From: Chalciporus piperatus
Taxonomy: Eukaryota > Basidiomycota > Agaricomycetes > Boletales > Boletaceae
NCBI GenBank assembly: GCA_038093975.1
Contig: JBBPTG010000026.1
Coordinates: forward strand, 62,001 to 126,000
DNA length: 64,000 nt
Direction: 5' to 3'
Positions 43,885 through 53,189 of this stretch are shown piece after piece (position 1 is the stretch's first letter; every line of letters starts with the position of its first letter). Made by a program: the position numbers and the translations under genes. Under the pieces are notes generated by a model that saw only the letters and a list, made by a program, of their open reading frames with translations, made no database searches and was not told the origin of the DNA.

Positions 43885-45122
43885 TCAGGGAGTTCCACGA
43901 CAGATGCAAACGGGGTCGAAACATCGACGCGCTCCATTAAATGGAGGCGCTTGTTGGGCCGTTCCTCAGACAATGTGTCCGAAGGTGGGTTTGCCACCTT
44001 GTCGAGACGACGAAGCGTCTGGGGAGTTGGCGTGACCAGGATGCGGTGCGCGAGGTCAATGCTGCGCAGGGTCTGTGGAAAGGCTGGTGGCCCGTAGTGG
44101 GTAGCACCAGAGGAGTGTGCGAGTTGACGAGGGTCGGCGGCGGGCGTGGTGAAGACTGTGGCTGCAGGTGCGATGACGACGGGAGGGACGGTGAAGGAAG
44201 AGAAGGCGAAGGACGCCGAAGCGTCGTTGGCATTGGCACGAGACTTACGAGTCTCGTTCTTTGCCTGACCTTCTGCAGAACGAGTTCCGCGCTTCTTCTT
44301 CTTCTTGCCATTTGAGTTGGCGTTCCCTTGACCGTTGTTCGAGTTCGTCGGCTGCTGCTGCTGCTGCGTAAACTGCGGGTCCTGACCTTTCGGCTTGACA
44401 GCCGATATCTTGGACGCCTGAGCAGTCTGAGCAGGCTTTGCAGGCGCGGGAGCCTTCGAAGAATTCTGCTGAGACCAAGCACCGAGAGCGGTTTGCTCAA
44501 TCTCGTCGAGGGTAAATGGAAGGGTGCCAGGCCGAGTGACGACGCGTGGAGTTCTCACCGCCGTTTCGCCCGTGCCCGTTATCTGGATCTCCGTAGTCGT
44601 GACGTCCTTCAACGAATCTCCGGACTTCGCGTTAAGCAGCTGTAAAAACGTCGACATGTAAGGAAGTACTTTGAGTTTCCTCAACGTCATCAGGATCTGC
44701 CAGCGATCCGAGAGAGGGAACTTGTACTGATCGAACTTCTGGAACGCGGTCCTAAGTTTCGAGAAAGTCCCAGCCGGGGACTCGTGAAGAGAGAACTTGA
44801 TGTTCTCGAAGGTGTCGTACTCTTCATAAACGTTGGCGAAAGTGGGATGGGAGAAGGCGTCCTTGAGGGCGTCCCAAAGGGCCTTGGCATTGTTCTCCTC
44901 CTCCCAGCGACGTTGGAGAGAAGCGTTGAGCTTCAGGTAGAGAGAACCGACTGCCTTCTCCGTGTTCTTAGACCAATCGGCATCACCATCATCTTCTGCC
45001 TTCTGAGTCGTATAAAAAACTCCGATGGACATAAGGTAGGCGCGCATCTTGGGGGCCCAAGTAAGGTAGTTCGAGCCGTTGAGCGTGGGGATGGAGGCGA
45101 AGGTCGAGCTGGAAGAAGACAT
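43650..45122 (-). CDS. Copia gag
   Basis: The frame starts at ATG 45122. The N-terminus is the typical Copia gag fold (ASIPTLNGSNYLTWAPKMRAYL; LYLKLNASLQRRWEEENNAKALWDALKDAF), followed by a disordered basic region (GKKKKKRGTRSAEGQ) and no classical CCHC knuckle. Beyond about 43885 the reading is out of phase with pol, and the remaining codons to 43650 are probably not native. Confidence 0.8.
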   Translation of the reverse strand: MSSSSSTFASIPTLNGSNYLTWAPKMRAYLMSIGVFYTTQKAEDDGDADWSKNTEKAVGSLYLKLNASLQRRWEEENNAKALWDALKDAFSHPTFANVYEEYDTFENIKFSLHESPAGTFSKLRTAFQKFDQYKFPLSDRWQILMTLRKLKVLPYMSTFLQLLNAKSGDSLKDVTTTEIQITGTGETAVRTPRVVTRPGTLPFTLDEIEQTALGAWSQQNSSKAPAPAKPAQTAQASKISAVKPKGQDPQFTQQQQQPTNSNNGQGNANSNGKKKKKRGTRSAEGQAKNETRKSRANANDASASFAFSSFTVPPVVIAPAATVFTTPAADPRQLAHSSGATHYGPPAFPQTLRSIDLAHRILVTPTPQTLRRLDKVANPPSDTLSEERPNKRLHLMERVDVSTPFASVVELPDEVPSHLSLRPLLVALPCANVSKHVCRRLRLHHHLHHQRMTPLSACPDIVGSLRSVRLTLAPSLCHSLPRLLLYRKRI

Positions 45123-45373
45123 TGTAGGAGATGGATAGTAATATCGAATCTGAAGAGTAACGCGTAAATTTATCGTTCAATAAAGAATGAAAAGGCGCAG
45201 TCAGAGCTTCTGGATTCGTACCGGCATAGCGACCCCATGGTCGCTTGCCTTAAGCGCAGAAACTAGAGCGTGAAAACGCTTCTAGAACGCGGTGGTACAA
45301 GCACATGGATTCAGAGCGTGAAGACGCATCGTCATCCAGAGCGTTCAGATGATGCCAAGCACAAGTGTGCTGG

Positions 45374-45387
45374 CAGGGCTCATAACC
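45374..45387 (-). other. Primer-binding site of Copia element 1 (initiator tRNA-Met half-molecule type)
   Basis: Immediately inside the 5' LTR the plus strand reads CAGGGCTCATAACC. This is the anticodon stem-loop of eukaryotic initiator tRNA-Met (GGGCTCATAACCC with the CAT anticodon), so the element RNA is complementary to it. Drosophila copia and yeast Ty5 prime from an internally cleaved initiator tRNA in this way. Confidence 0.7.
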
Positions 45388-45631
45388 TGTTGAATTGGTG
45401 TTGTCCTAAGCCATAAGGCTATGGACTACCAGAGCAGCATACTGCGTAGACACAAAGGGAGTTTGTGCTCGCTCACCTGATTGCAACGTTGTGGTTGTGG
45501 TTAAAGAGTTTTTTTTTATTAACTCAGATCGACTGAGTTTGAATATATAAGTGTACAGTGGTGATTACCTAATCAACTATCGTTTATGGAAACGTAGTGA
45601 ACTATACACTATGAGCGTAATACGTTCAACA
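45388..45631 (-). repeat. 5' LTR of Copia element 1
   Basis: TGTTGAATTGG...TTCAACA; it matches the other LTR except for a longer T tract at about 45509-45516 and a few substitutions. On the element's sense strand it contains TATATATTC, a likely promoter. Confidence 0.9.
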
Positions 45632-46025
45632 GCTTGAGGCATGGGTGGGCCGTTTGGGTCGCTGGAGGGCCGTTTGGGTCACTGAGAACTCGCTTGTGGT
45701 GCGGGTGAGTCGCTTGGGACATGGGTGAGCCGCTTGGGACATGGGTGAGCCGCTTGGGGCATAGGTGAGTCGCTTGAGGCATGGGTGAGTCGCTTGAGGC
45801 ATGGGTGGGCCGTTTGGGTCACTGGAGGGCCGTTTGAGTCGCTGGAGGGCCGATTGGGTCACTGAGAACTCGTTTGTGGTGCGGGTGAGTCGCTCGGGAC
45901 ATGGGTGAGCCGCTCGGGGTGTAGGTGAGCCGCTCGGGGCATAGATGAGTCGATTGAGGCATGGGTGGGCCGGTTGGACCACTGGAGGGCCGTTCGGGTC
46001 GCTGAGAACTCGTTTGTGGTGCGCT
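45632..46025. repeat. Direct repeat array of about 150-178 bp units
   Basis: Three diverged units begin near 45632, 45775 and 45953. Each carries GGCATGGGTGGGCCG, then GGAGGGCCGTTTGGGTC and ACTGAGAACTCG followed by TGTGGTGCG. Within units there is a 20-bp subrepeat built on GGGTGAGCCGCTTGGGACAT. The array abuts the Copia 5' LTR with no gap. Open frames across it are a by-product of the repeat. Confidence 0.7.
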
Positions 46026-46293
46026 AACTACGGGTTTCCTGGTGTACTGTGGCCTGATGAGGCCTGTGGACAGTGTGAACTTGGCCAGTGGCTGTGGCAC
46101 GGCCGTGAATTGGGCCGGCGGCTGTGGCGCGGCTGTGTCATGGGCAAATTCTGTCCCTAAATGGATGATTTGCTGATGAGATCAACAGGTGACCGAGGAA
46201 TCGGCTGAGGGGTTGATGGGCCCATGGGAGCGGGGGGGCCGGTGGGTTGGCAGCAGAGGCCAGCCCTGAGACGCATGACACAACTATCCCTAC

Positions 46294-46880
46294 CCATTGA
46301 GGCTCAACCCATTGGGCCATCCCTACACATTGACACTGATTGCATCGGCCCATTCCTACGCATTGAGCCTCAACCCATCGGCCCATTCCTACACATTGAC
46401 ACTGATTGCATCGGCCCATCCCTACGCATTGAGGCTCAATGCATCGGCCCATCCCTACACATTGAGGCTCAACCCATCGGCCCATCCCTACACATTGAGG
46501 CTCCATGCATCGGCCCATTCCTACGCATTGAGGCTCAACCCATCGGCCCATTCCTACACATTGACACTCAATGCATCGGCCCATCCCTACACATTGAGGC
46601 TCAACCCATCGGCCCATCCCTACGCATTGAGCCTCAATGCATCGGCCCATCCCTACACATTGAGGCTCAGTGCATCGGCCCATTCCTACGCATTGAGGCT
46701 CAACCCATCGGCCCATTCCTACGCATTGACACTGATTGCATCGGCCCATCCCTACACATTGAGGCTCAACCCATCGGCCCATCCCTACGCATTGAGGCTC
46801 AACCCATCGGCCCATCCCTACACATTGAGGCTCAACCCATTGGCCCATTCCTACACATTGAGGCTCATCCCTATTCTCTA
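46294..46880. repeat. 33-bp minisatellite (about 18 copies)
   Basis: The unit is roughly CATCGGCCCATCCCTACA followed by CATTGAGGCTCAACC, repeated head to tail with point variation (TCCCTA or TTCCTA; GAGGCTCAA or GACACTGAT). Because 33 is divisible by three, both strands stay open for more than 200 codons, encoding 11-residue repeats (PSLHIEAQPIG on plus, GRWVEPQCVGM on minus). I treat these as non-genic. Confidence 0.85.
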
Positions 46881-47070
46881 TGGGCCGAACCCTGATGCAG
46901 GCAGGCCTGGGTGATTAGCACCAGTCGGCCAGGTCCTACCTCATGGAACCTTTGTGTTGGCCATTCCCATTGCCAGGGCACAATGGTACATTGGCTGATC
47001 CCTACTCTACGTGTACATTCTATTACTAGCCGATCCCTAACCTAGGTGATCATACACCAGCGGCCAATCG

Positions 47071-47517
47071 TTAGCCGGCCAGTAGAGCACGGCCTAATTG
47101 GTGATCAGCTGGCCCTGGATCAGGGTACAAATGGACTACGCTATGTGGTTCTTCCAGTGTCAAACCATGTCGCTCACAGAACGATTTATCTATAAAAGTT
47201 TCGGTTGCGCCGGAATCCAACAGAGCGGCAAACTCCATTTTCTTCCATTGCTCCCCTTTATCGTACATAATAGTAATAGCGAGATCCAGCTCGTTTTTCC
47301 GATTCTGATTCCTTACATGTATTTTTGATGGGATTTCTTTTTTCGAATATTTTACCTTAAGGGAATTAAGCACGAATTGTTTTACTTCTGTCGCCACGCC
47401 GCTAAGGGACGCCCTTTCAGAAGAAGAAAAGTTATATTTGAACGGAACACAAGGAGTAGTACTAATACAACCATTTGGTAAACTATGTCCGAGCCGCCGA
47501 GAACCCATTTCTCTCAT
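47071..47517 (-). CDS. Gypsy retroelement protease fragment
   Basis: A 148-codon frame whose ATG overlaps the gag stop in the tetramer ATGA. It contains the retroviral-type aspartic protease motif FAALLDSGATETFIDKSFC and then HGLTLEEPHSVVHLYP, the usual continuation in fungal Ty3/Gypsy elements. The frame stops soon after; reverse transcriptase, RNase H and integrase are absent from the window, so the element is truncated here. Confidence 0.75.
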   Translation of the reverse strand: MREMGSRRLGHSLPNGCISTTPCVPFKYNFSSSERASLSGVATEVKQFVLNSLKVKYSKKEIPSKIHVRNQNRKNELDLAITIMYDKGEQWKKMEFAALLDSGATETFIDKSFCERHGLTLEEPHSVVHLYPDPGPADHQLGRALLAG

Positions 47518-48845
47518 TGGCTGTTTCCTTTTAAAGCCTCGGCTGCCTGTGCCTTGGCTTCTGATTCAATGCGGTCGCGCCAGTACGCTTCCGCTTCTTG
47601 GTTGGTATATGCCGCTTGATGCGACATGTAACTTGTGCTGGTGGACGGGCCAGCGGGGTAGGGGGAAGATTGGGGAGGATAGGGTGCAGGGATGGTACCT
47701 GCGAAGGGCATCTGCCGGTTGTCAAACGGCAGGGAAGATTCAACGTATTGTTGCGAATACGGATCCCACATAACAACTTGTCTCTGACGCGGCCTGTGGG
47801 GCTTTGGGCACGCGTTTGCAAAATGACCTGGCTGGTCGCAATTGAAACAGTTTCCCCGAACGGGGGGTCTTGGCATTTGCTGTGCCGACAGATCCATCGG
47901 GGCTCCACGACCAGGCTGTGTGCCTGTGGGAGTGAAACGGGGTACCGCATACGGAGCGGGGGGACGTGGAAGCGGGCGTGATGCGATTGGGTAACGAGGG
48001 GGGAGATACGGATATGATGATAAAGGCCTTGGCGCAGTCGCGGGTGCCTGACGAACTGGAGCACCGCGTTCAACGACAATACGTTCGAAAGTTCGACCCA
48101 ACTTTCGGTAGGTGTCGATCGTATTGGTCAGATTTTGCTCATCAACATTGGTGTTGATTTGCGCCTGATAATAGATTTTGTAATCTATTGCCTTTTTCAG
48201 AAGCTCTTTGGCGTGAGCATCTTCAATCTCCGATTCCACTTTCAACAATTCAAACTCCTGGAGGAAGATATCCACAGGTTTCCCAGCCTGCTTCAATGCT
48301 TCCAATTTTCGAAGACTCTCATGAGCGAGAACGTCTATTTGAAAATGTGATTGGAGGAGATGTGAAAATATTGTCCACGTGGGCCATGCTAGTAGTCCCA
48401 GGGGTGCTCGATCAGGTTCTGGTTCGCCTTCTACGGGTGGCGGTGGTAATAGTTCATATCGAGACCATTTTTCTATTGTCATCTGGGCGAACCCAGCCGC
48501 TTTTCCTTCTAACCGTGAGAGTACGGCGAGGCATCGAACCTTGTTGTTTTTCCACGTGTGGACGGACTGCCAGGCGTTAACCTGCGCCCACCATAAACGG
48601 AATTTGGTGCGGTCACCATCCCATTTCCCAGGGTCAGCAACCTTTTTGGACACAGAGTCCGAATTGTCTGAAATGAGCGTCTTCAGAGCGGCGGTGAGAG
48701 CAGCGATGGGATCAGCGGGATCTGCCATCGGAGTTTCGGGACGGGGAGTAGGAGGATGTGAACTTTCGGATGAGGAAGGGAAGTGACGTGGGGGAGATCT
48801 GTAACCCTGAGCTTGTGGTTCTTGATCTAAGAACTCTGCTGACAT
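47514..48845 (-). CDS. Ty3/Gypsy gag
   Basis: 443 aa from ATG 48845. An N-terminal disordered part is followed by the capsid-like retrotrans_gag domain (FRLWWAQVNAWQSVHTWKNN; WTIFSHLLQSHFQI; LKKAIDYKIYYQAQINTN). A proline-rich linker leads to a single CCHC zinc knuckle (CFNCDQPGHFANAC) and a low-complexity tail. It is intact, ends in TGA at 47516-47514 and overlaps the protease frame. Confidence 0.85.
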   Translation of the reverse strand: MSAEFLDQEPQAQGYRSPPRHFPSSSESSHPPTPRPETPMADPADPIAALTAALKTLISDNSDSVSKKVADPGKWDGDRTKFRLWWAQVNAWQSVHTWKNNKVRCLAVLSRLEGKAAGFAQMTIEKWSRYELLPPPPVEGEPEPDRAPLGLLAWPTWTIFSHLLQSHFQIDVLAHESLRKLEALKQAGKPVDIFLQEFELLKVESEIEDAHAKELLKKAIDYKIYYQAQINTNVDEQNLTNTIDTYRKLGRTFERIVVERGAPVRQAPATAPRPLSSYPYLPPRYPIASRPLPRPPAPYAVPRFTPTGTQPGRGAPMDLSAQQMPRPPVRGNCFNCDQPGHFANACPKPHRPRQRQVVMWDPYSQQYVESSLPFDNRQMPFAGTIPAPYPPQSSPYPAGPSTSTSYMSHQAAYTNQEAEAYWRDRIESEAKAQAAEALKGNSQ

Positions 48846-49551
48846 ATATCCTTACTGAACCCTATCTTCCAAAGGTTCTCTGGGGATGACAGACACGAGG
48901 ACGAAGAAAATATTTTTTCGAGCGGAGGTAATACCTGCGACGCTTATCGGAATCTTTGCAGACCTTCTGAGGAAGTTTCCCAAGATCTGTTTGGATTTTG
49001 CACATATACTACTCTCGAACTTCTATTTTCGAGCAGCAGCAAAAGCTATCGTAATACAGGATACTATTTTTTATTGTTTTCTATTTTTTGTACCTCAGCG
49101 GTGCTGCCGGCTTACGTTGCTACGTATGACTCAGCCAAGGGGGCGGCGACGCGCTTTTCCCTTGTCGTCCTTCGCAATTGGGCACGATCCCAATCCGGTC
49201 TTCGAACAAATACTATAGTACGGAGGATAACAGAAACGGGGCACTAAAGGCTGGCCCAAAAGAATAGAATAGCCAGATGGCGAATGCGTGACGTCAACGG
49301 GTGATCACGCGAACCCGGATCGTGTCTACAGTCAGAGGGTTGGCGCGTGAGCGGGCCCCAAGACGTCTCGAACGATCAAAAAGCCCCTAGTGCACTATGG
49401 GGAACAGCAACTTTATCCAATTTATGACGGCGGACGGCCGTATATGCAGCAGTGGATGGAGTTGCGGTCTCCTGTGTCACGTACACAAACGGTCTTCTTG
49501 ACCAACTCTTTAGCCCTAGAGTCCAGGCGGTGTTTTCAAGTCTAATCCAAG
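48846..49551 (-). other. Leader of the Gypsy element
   Basis: About 700 bp between the candidate 5' LTR and gag. A plus-strand 110-codon frame (48886-49218) has no family features. I see no gene. Confidence 0.4.
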
Positions 49552-49890
49552 TGTTATGACTAGGTCACAACACAGCGGGGACTTAAGGCAACACTAGGCC
49601 TTGCGAAGGGATATGCTGAGTACTAAAGCTTAATTGCGGTGAAGCAACAAATGGATTAGACTGGGGTCTGTGATAAGTACAGGGCTACTTATATACTTTT
49701 GAGAAGTGCGCACAGACCAACAGCCGAATAAGGAAATCATAAAGAAAAAGATAGATAAGGTAAAGGGACAACGATAAGAAAAGGTACCAGGCACGGATTA
49801 GGGTCTAGGCCATGACATCATTGCTGACTCATCTAAGTCTGGACCTTTTGTCACGTGACCTGATTATGTAATAGTTTACGTAATGCTACA
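49552..49890 (-). repeat. Candidate 5' LTR of the Gypsy element
   Basis: On the minus strand this segment starts TGTAGCATTACG and ends GTCATAACA (TG...CA with TGT/ACA ends). It contains a TATA box (AGTATATAAGTAGCCC, about 49680-49700) and sits at the expected distance upstream of gag. After a two-base gap the sequence TGGATTAGACTTG could be a primer-binding site. There is no second LTR in the window to confirm the boundaries. Confidence 0.5.
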
Positions 49891-49930
49891 GGGACTACCG
49901 GAGCGGATTAAGATGAATCCGGCTTGACCC

Positions 49931-50835
49931 CTAAGTTGTAGATACAGTCCAGAGTTCGAATACCGTTGTAGGCAAAAGTTTTGAAAAGTTTTTAAATACT
50001 ATAACAATTTCCTCCTTCAATTTCTCAAGTTCTTGAAACTGCTGCGCAATCTGTGCTTCCCTTTCCGCGATCTGCTGAGCAGATTGCTGTTGGAGGTTTT
50101 TGATCGCATTTGCCTGCTGAGCGATGATTTCATCTCTTTCCAACAGCTCTGCAGCGATTTGGCCCTGCCTTTCGATGCGTAGCTGACGTAAAGACTCGTC
50201 ATGATCACGTTGGAGACTCCGCATTCGCAGAGTGTCACTCTCTTTCTGCGACTTAAGTTCCTGTGGAGCCGGTGATTGGAAGCACTCAACGCTGAAAAGC
50301 AAACGACGTACCAACACCTGTCCATTTATCTTATGGAGGCGTGACTTCAAGGAATACAACCCCTCGCGCATGGCGCTAGAGTGGTCGACCTCCTTCACAA
50401 CGACCTTAGCAGTATAAGGAACCTGATGAACGTATTGAGCCCGATGGTAAGTTCGGGCTGAGCGGTACACACCGTGGGCTCCCCAAAAGCATCGCCTCGC
50501 GACCGGATAGGGGGAACGAGCCACGAATTGGGGTTGGTTGAATCCATTCCCAGAGGAATGTGATTACCGGCCAAGGAAGAAATTACACCAGGAGAAGAGA
50601 TAGGCTCAGGAATGTCACCTGTGCAGGGACGGGTTAGAGATTGCTGCTGAGGGTTCTACAACCTACCAGTAACCGGAACATCAGTCTGGGATGTCGCAAA
50701 ATTCTTTCGCGTGGGGACAAATTGCACGGCAGATAGAGGGTCCGGGCCATCGGATTGAGAGATAGTAGTATCCAAGTCATTCATCGCATAGTCAGGATCG
50801 GTAGAGCTGAAGTTGAAGATGCCGAAGAGCGTCAT
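49931..50835 (-). CDS. Small coiled-coil protein of unknown function
   Basis: Three exons (50835-50667, 50618-50473, 50422-49931) give 807 bases, 268 aa. The N-terminal half is acidic and polar (MTLFGIFNFSSTDPDYAMND; LGMDSTNPNSWLVPP). The middle has VPYTAKVVVKEVDHSSAMREG. Residues about 155-250 form a long Glu/Gln-rich coiled coil (ELLERDEIIAQQANAIKNL; AEREAQIAQQFQELEKLKEE). Both introns (48 and 50 nt) keep the frame. No family is recognised. Given its position among transposons it may be a captured or orphan gene. Confidence 0.5.
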
Positions 50836-51162
50836 GACTGTCTGTAGATAGTCTTCGGTCGTGACGAATAAATACTATGGTCAAAGCTGTCTCCATGACT
50901 CGGTGGAGGACGACAACAACAACAGACAGTGATGGCAACGATACAACAAACAAGGGTACGTACTGGTTCAATCATCGCAGATGGTTGCACGGGTTGCAAT
51001 GACCTAGATAGAGACAAAGCGTTACATCATAGAAATGAAGTTTCCGTTCTAAGAACTTACTCTTTGTCTGCATCATCTGGGGTAACTCAATAATTGTTCC
51101 GTTGTTCTTTCTGTTCATCGCAGTTGCCACCTTCATAGCAGGGCGTGTCGAGGCAGAACATC

Positions 51163-51524
51163 ACTGATACAATACATTGTAGTCCTAGTTGTTAATGGTA
51201 CTATACGGTAAAGTGTACCCACCACAGCGTGGTGGGTAGGTAGAAGTAGCTAACGAAGAGAGGAAAGCTTACCTAATTTCGTGAGCGGGTTGATATTGAG
51301 AATCGAACTCAGTCGGGCGATGCCGTGCACGTGATAATTACAGTACGCTGCCAGCAGCAAGCGGCATCGCCCGACTGAGTTCGATTCTCAATATCAACCC
51401 GCTCACGAAATTAAGTAAGCTTTCCTCTCTTCGTTAGCTACTTCTACCTACCCACCACGCTGTGGTGGGTACACTTTACCGTATAGTACAATTAACAACT
51501 AGGACTACAATGTATTGTATCAGT
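51163..51524. repeat. Near-perfect 362-bp palindrome (163-bp arms, 36-bp loop)
   Basis: Left arm 51163-51325 and right arm 51362-51524 are inverted copies differing at only two positions by my reading (G/T in the TTAATGGTAC segment; C/T in GCTTACCTAATT). Ends are ACTGATACAATAC. Each arm contains its own small palindrome (CCACCACAGCGTGGTGG) and a tRNA T-arm-like string GAGTTCGATTCTC. No open frame and no clear target duplication were found. It could be a foldback/MITE-type element or a recent inverted duplication. The neighbouring 50836-51162 and 51525-51770 hold no recognised gene. Confidence 0.85.
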
Positions 51525-51770
51525 AAACGAGGAGGCACGAGATTTTCGATGTACCCTTCGACCTCAACCGGCTGGGCGTGCGTCCTACGCTCGGCATGTA
51601 GAAGGTATTGTCCATCGCTATCAGCAACCCCAATCCCCTCGTCCACAACCACTCACAACGTCCCCTCTTCAACCACACCATCTCCACGTTTCTGAACCGG
51701 ATTCCCGCGTCTACATTGTAGAATTCCCCACCAGTGAGCATCAGAATTTTCGTTCAATTCTATGTTTTAG

Positions 51771-52430
51771 TTGACTTCCTGTTTAGAAAATGTAGCGAAC
51801 TTTTGCCGGACCACATTTGAGCATCGTGGGTTGCGTTGTTGGGATGTCCCCTTCATCCCCACGAAGATATACATTCAGGCCAGCAGCCCCTTGGCCATCT
51901 TCTCCGCGTGTCCGGCGTCCCACCACAATACTATCCGGAGCCTCATTCTTTCTGAAGACGGAGTTGGCGCCACCCACACGGCGTCGATTTCAACCCTTTA
52001 TCCGAATTCGTGGGCTCGGGTACGTCGCGGCCTGTACAAGAACGATATAGCGTACATTCTCTCCATCGATGACACCACCTGCGAGGTACTTGTTGTCCCC
52101 CGGCGTCGTCCATATGATACAATAGACGACGAAGACATCCCGGAAGTCAAAGAACAAAAACGTCGGGAGCGGAAGCTGTTCGATGCTGCGGAGGCAAAGA
52201 ATGCTGGACACGCCGTCCTTCCATTCAATCGGCGCGCCGGAATCGTACGGTGTCACGGGGAGGACTACCACTGTGGCCTCTTACGGTCGACATTCGCCCA
52301 CTCCTCGTTGGAAGTCGTCGCTACACCCCATCCCGACCGTATCTCCCTGCTTGCGGAAGCGCAAGTCGATCCTGATCTTGTATCACGCACACATCAATCC
52401 TTCTCCACCTCCTTTTGGCGACATCAGCAA
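51771..52430 (+). pseudogene. Spt5/KOW-like fragment, interrupted by the foldback element
   Basis: An open frame just after a TAG has no ATG at its beginning, so it is an internal exon or remnant. It contains SPLAIFSACPASHHNTIRSL (NGN-like) and WARVRRGLYKNDIAYIL followed by CEVLVVPRRRPYD. This is the KOW-motif phrase seen in many Spt5-like proteins of agaricomycetes, often embedded in transposons. The reading breaks at 52422, where it enters the inverted repeat (codons HQQH then CKKSEVTG belong to the element). Spt5 itself is a transcription elongation factor, but this copy is unlikely to act as one. Confidence 0.5.
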
Positions 52431-52439
52431 CACTGCAAA

Positions 52440-53010
52440 AAGTCTGAAGTTACTGGAATGACTGGATCAGTTAAACCAGTACGCCAGTTGCTCAGTTGCC
52501 CAGTCATCCAGTCAGCCAGTCATTTCAGTAATCTCATTGGTTCATTAGCCCAGTCACTTCAGTAGTCTCAGTAGTCTCAGTAGCTCAGTAGCCCAGTGTT
52601 CCAGTCATCCAGTTATCTCAGTAGCCTAGTAGCCCAGTTTCCCAGTCATGTAGTCATCTCAGCAGCCTAGTAGCACAGTGCCCTAGTCATCCAGCAATCC
52701 AGTTGTCTCATTACTCCAGCCATCCAGTATTCCAGTATTCCAGTAATCTAGTCACTCAGTGGTCCAGTAATCCAGTAGTCTCAGTAGTCCAGTCATCCAG
52801 CCATTCAGTCATCCAGTCATTTCAGTAATCCAGTCACTCAGTAATCCAGTAATCTAGTCACTCCAGTCACTCCAGTCACACAAGTCACACCAGTAACCCA
52901 GTCACCAGTCACTTCCAGTCACCTCAGTAATCCAGTCACCCAGTAATCCAGTCACCCAGTCACCTCAGTAATCCAGTCACCCAGTAATCCAGTCACCCAG
53001 TCCCAATTAC
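52440..53010. repeat. Left arm: CAGTNATCCAGT satellite
   Basis: Degenerate tandem units of roughly 8-10 bases (CAGTCATC, CAGTAATC, CAGTAGTCT) with no gene. It reads as the reverse complement of the right arm from about 54860 to 55260 with the order of variant units preserved. Confidence 0.85.
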
Positions 53011-53189
53011 TAGTTCACTATATCTTATGATTAATTCACACCTTATGACAGTTCAGAAAATGCGAAATATATTATGTCTAACTATTACATGTATTGTGGT
53101 ACAATAGTTACTAGTTAATGAAGTGCCATGCAACACGAGCAGCTATGTACGAGGTGAGTAGGTGTGTTAGTCAACAAATAAACACGAAC

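Larger units (their letters stand above)
39554..45631 (-). mobile_element. Ty1/Copia LTR retrotransposon with both LTRs
   Basis: LTRs at 39554-39792 (239 bp, 3' LTR) and 45388-45631 (244 bp, 5' LTR) begin TGTTGAA and end TTCAACA. They differ by only about five substitutions and one small T-tract indel, so insertion was fairly recent. The 5' LTR is followed directly by a primer-binding site (45374-45387) and the 3' LTR is preceded by a polypurine tract GGGGGAG (39793-39799 on the opposite strand). Flanking pentamers differ (TCTAC at the left, GCTTG at the right), so there is no target duplication. The left flank is LINE and the right flank is satellite. Confidence 0.92.

Noticed and set aside
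43679..45167. Plus-strand frames opposite Copia gag
   Set aside because: Antisense shadows of a clear gag gene with Arg/Ser-rich composition.
46138..46914. Repeat proteins of 205-236 residues on both strands
   Set aside because: Simultaneously open frames on both strands are explained by the 33-bp period of the minisatellite.
49525..49551. Standard tRNA 3'-end primer-binding site for the Gypsy element
   Set aside because: TGGATTAGACTTG follows the candidate LTR after two bases, but the longer match does not form a believable tRNA T-arm, so I did not list it as a feature.
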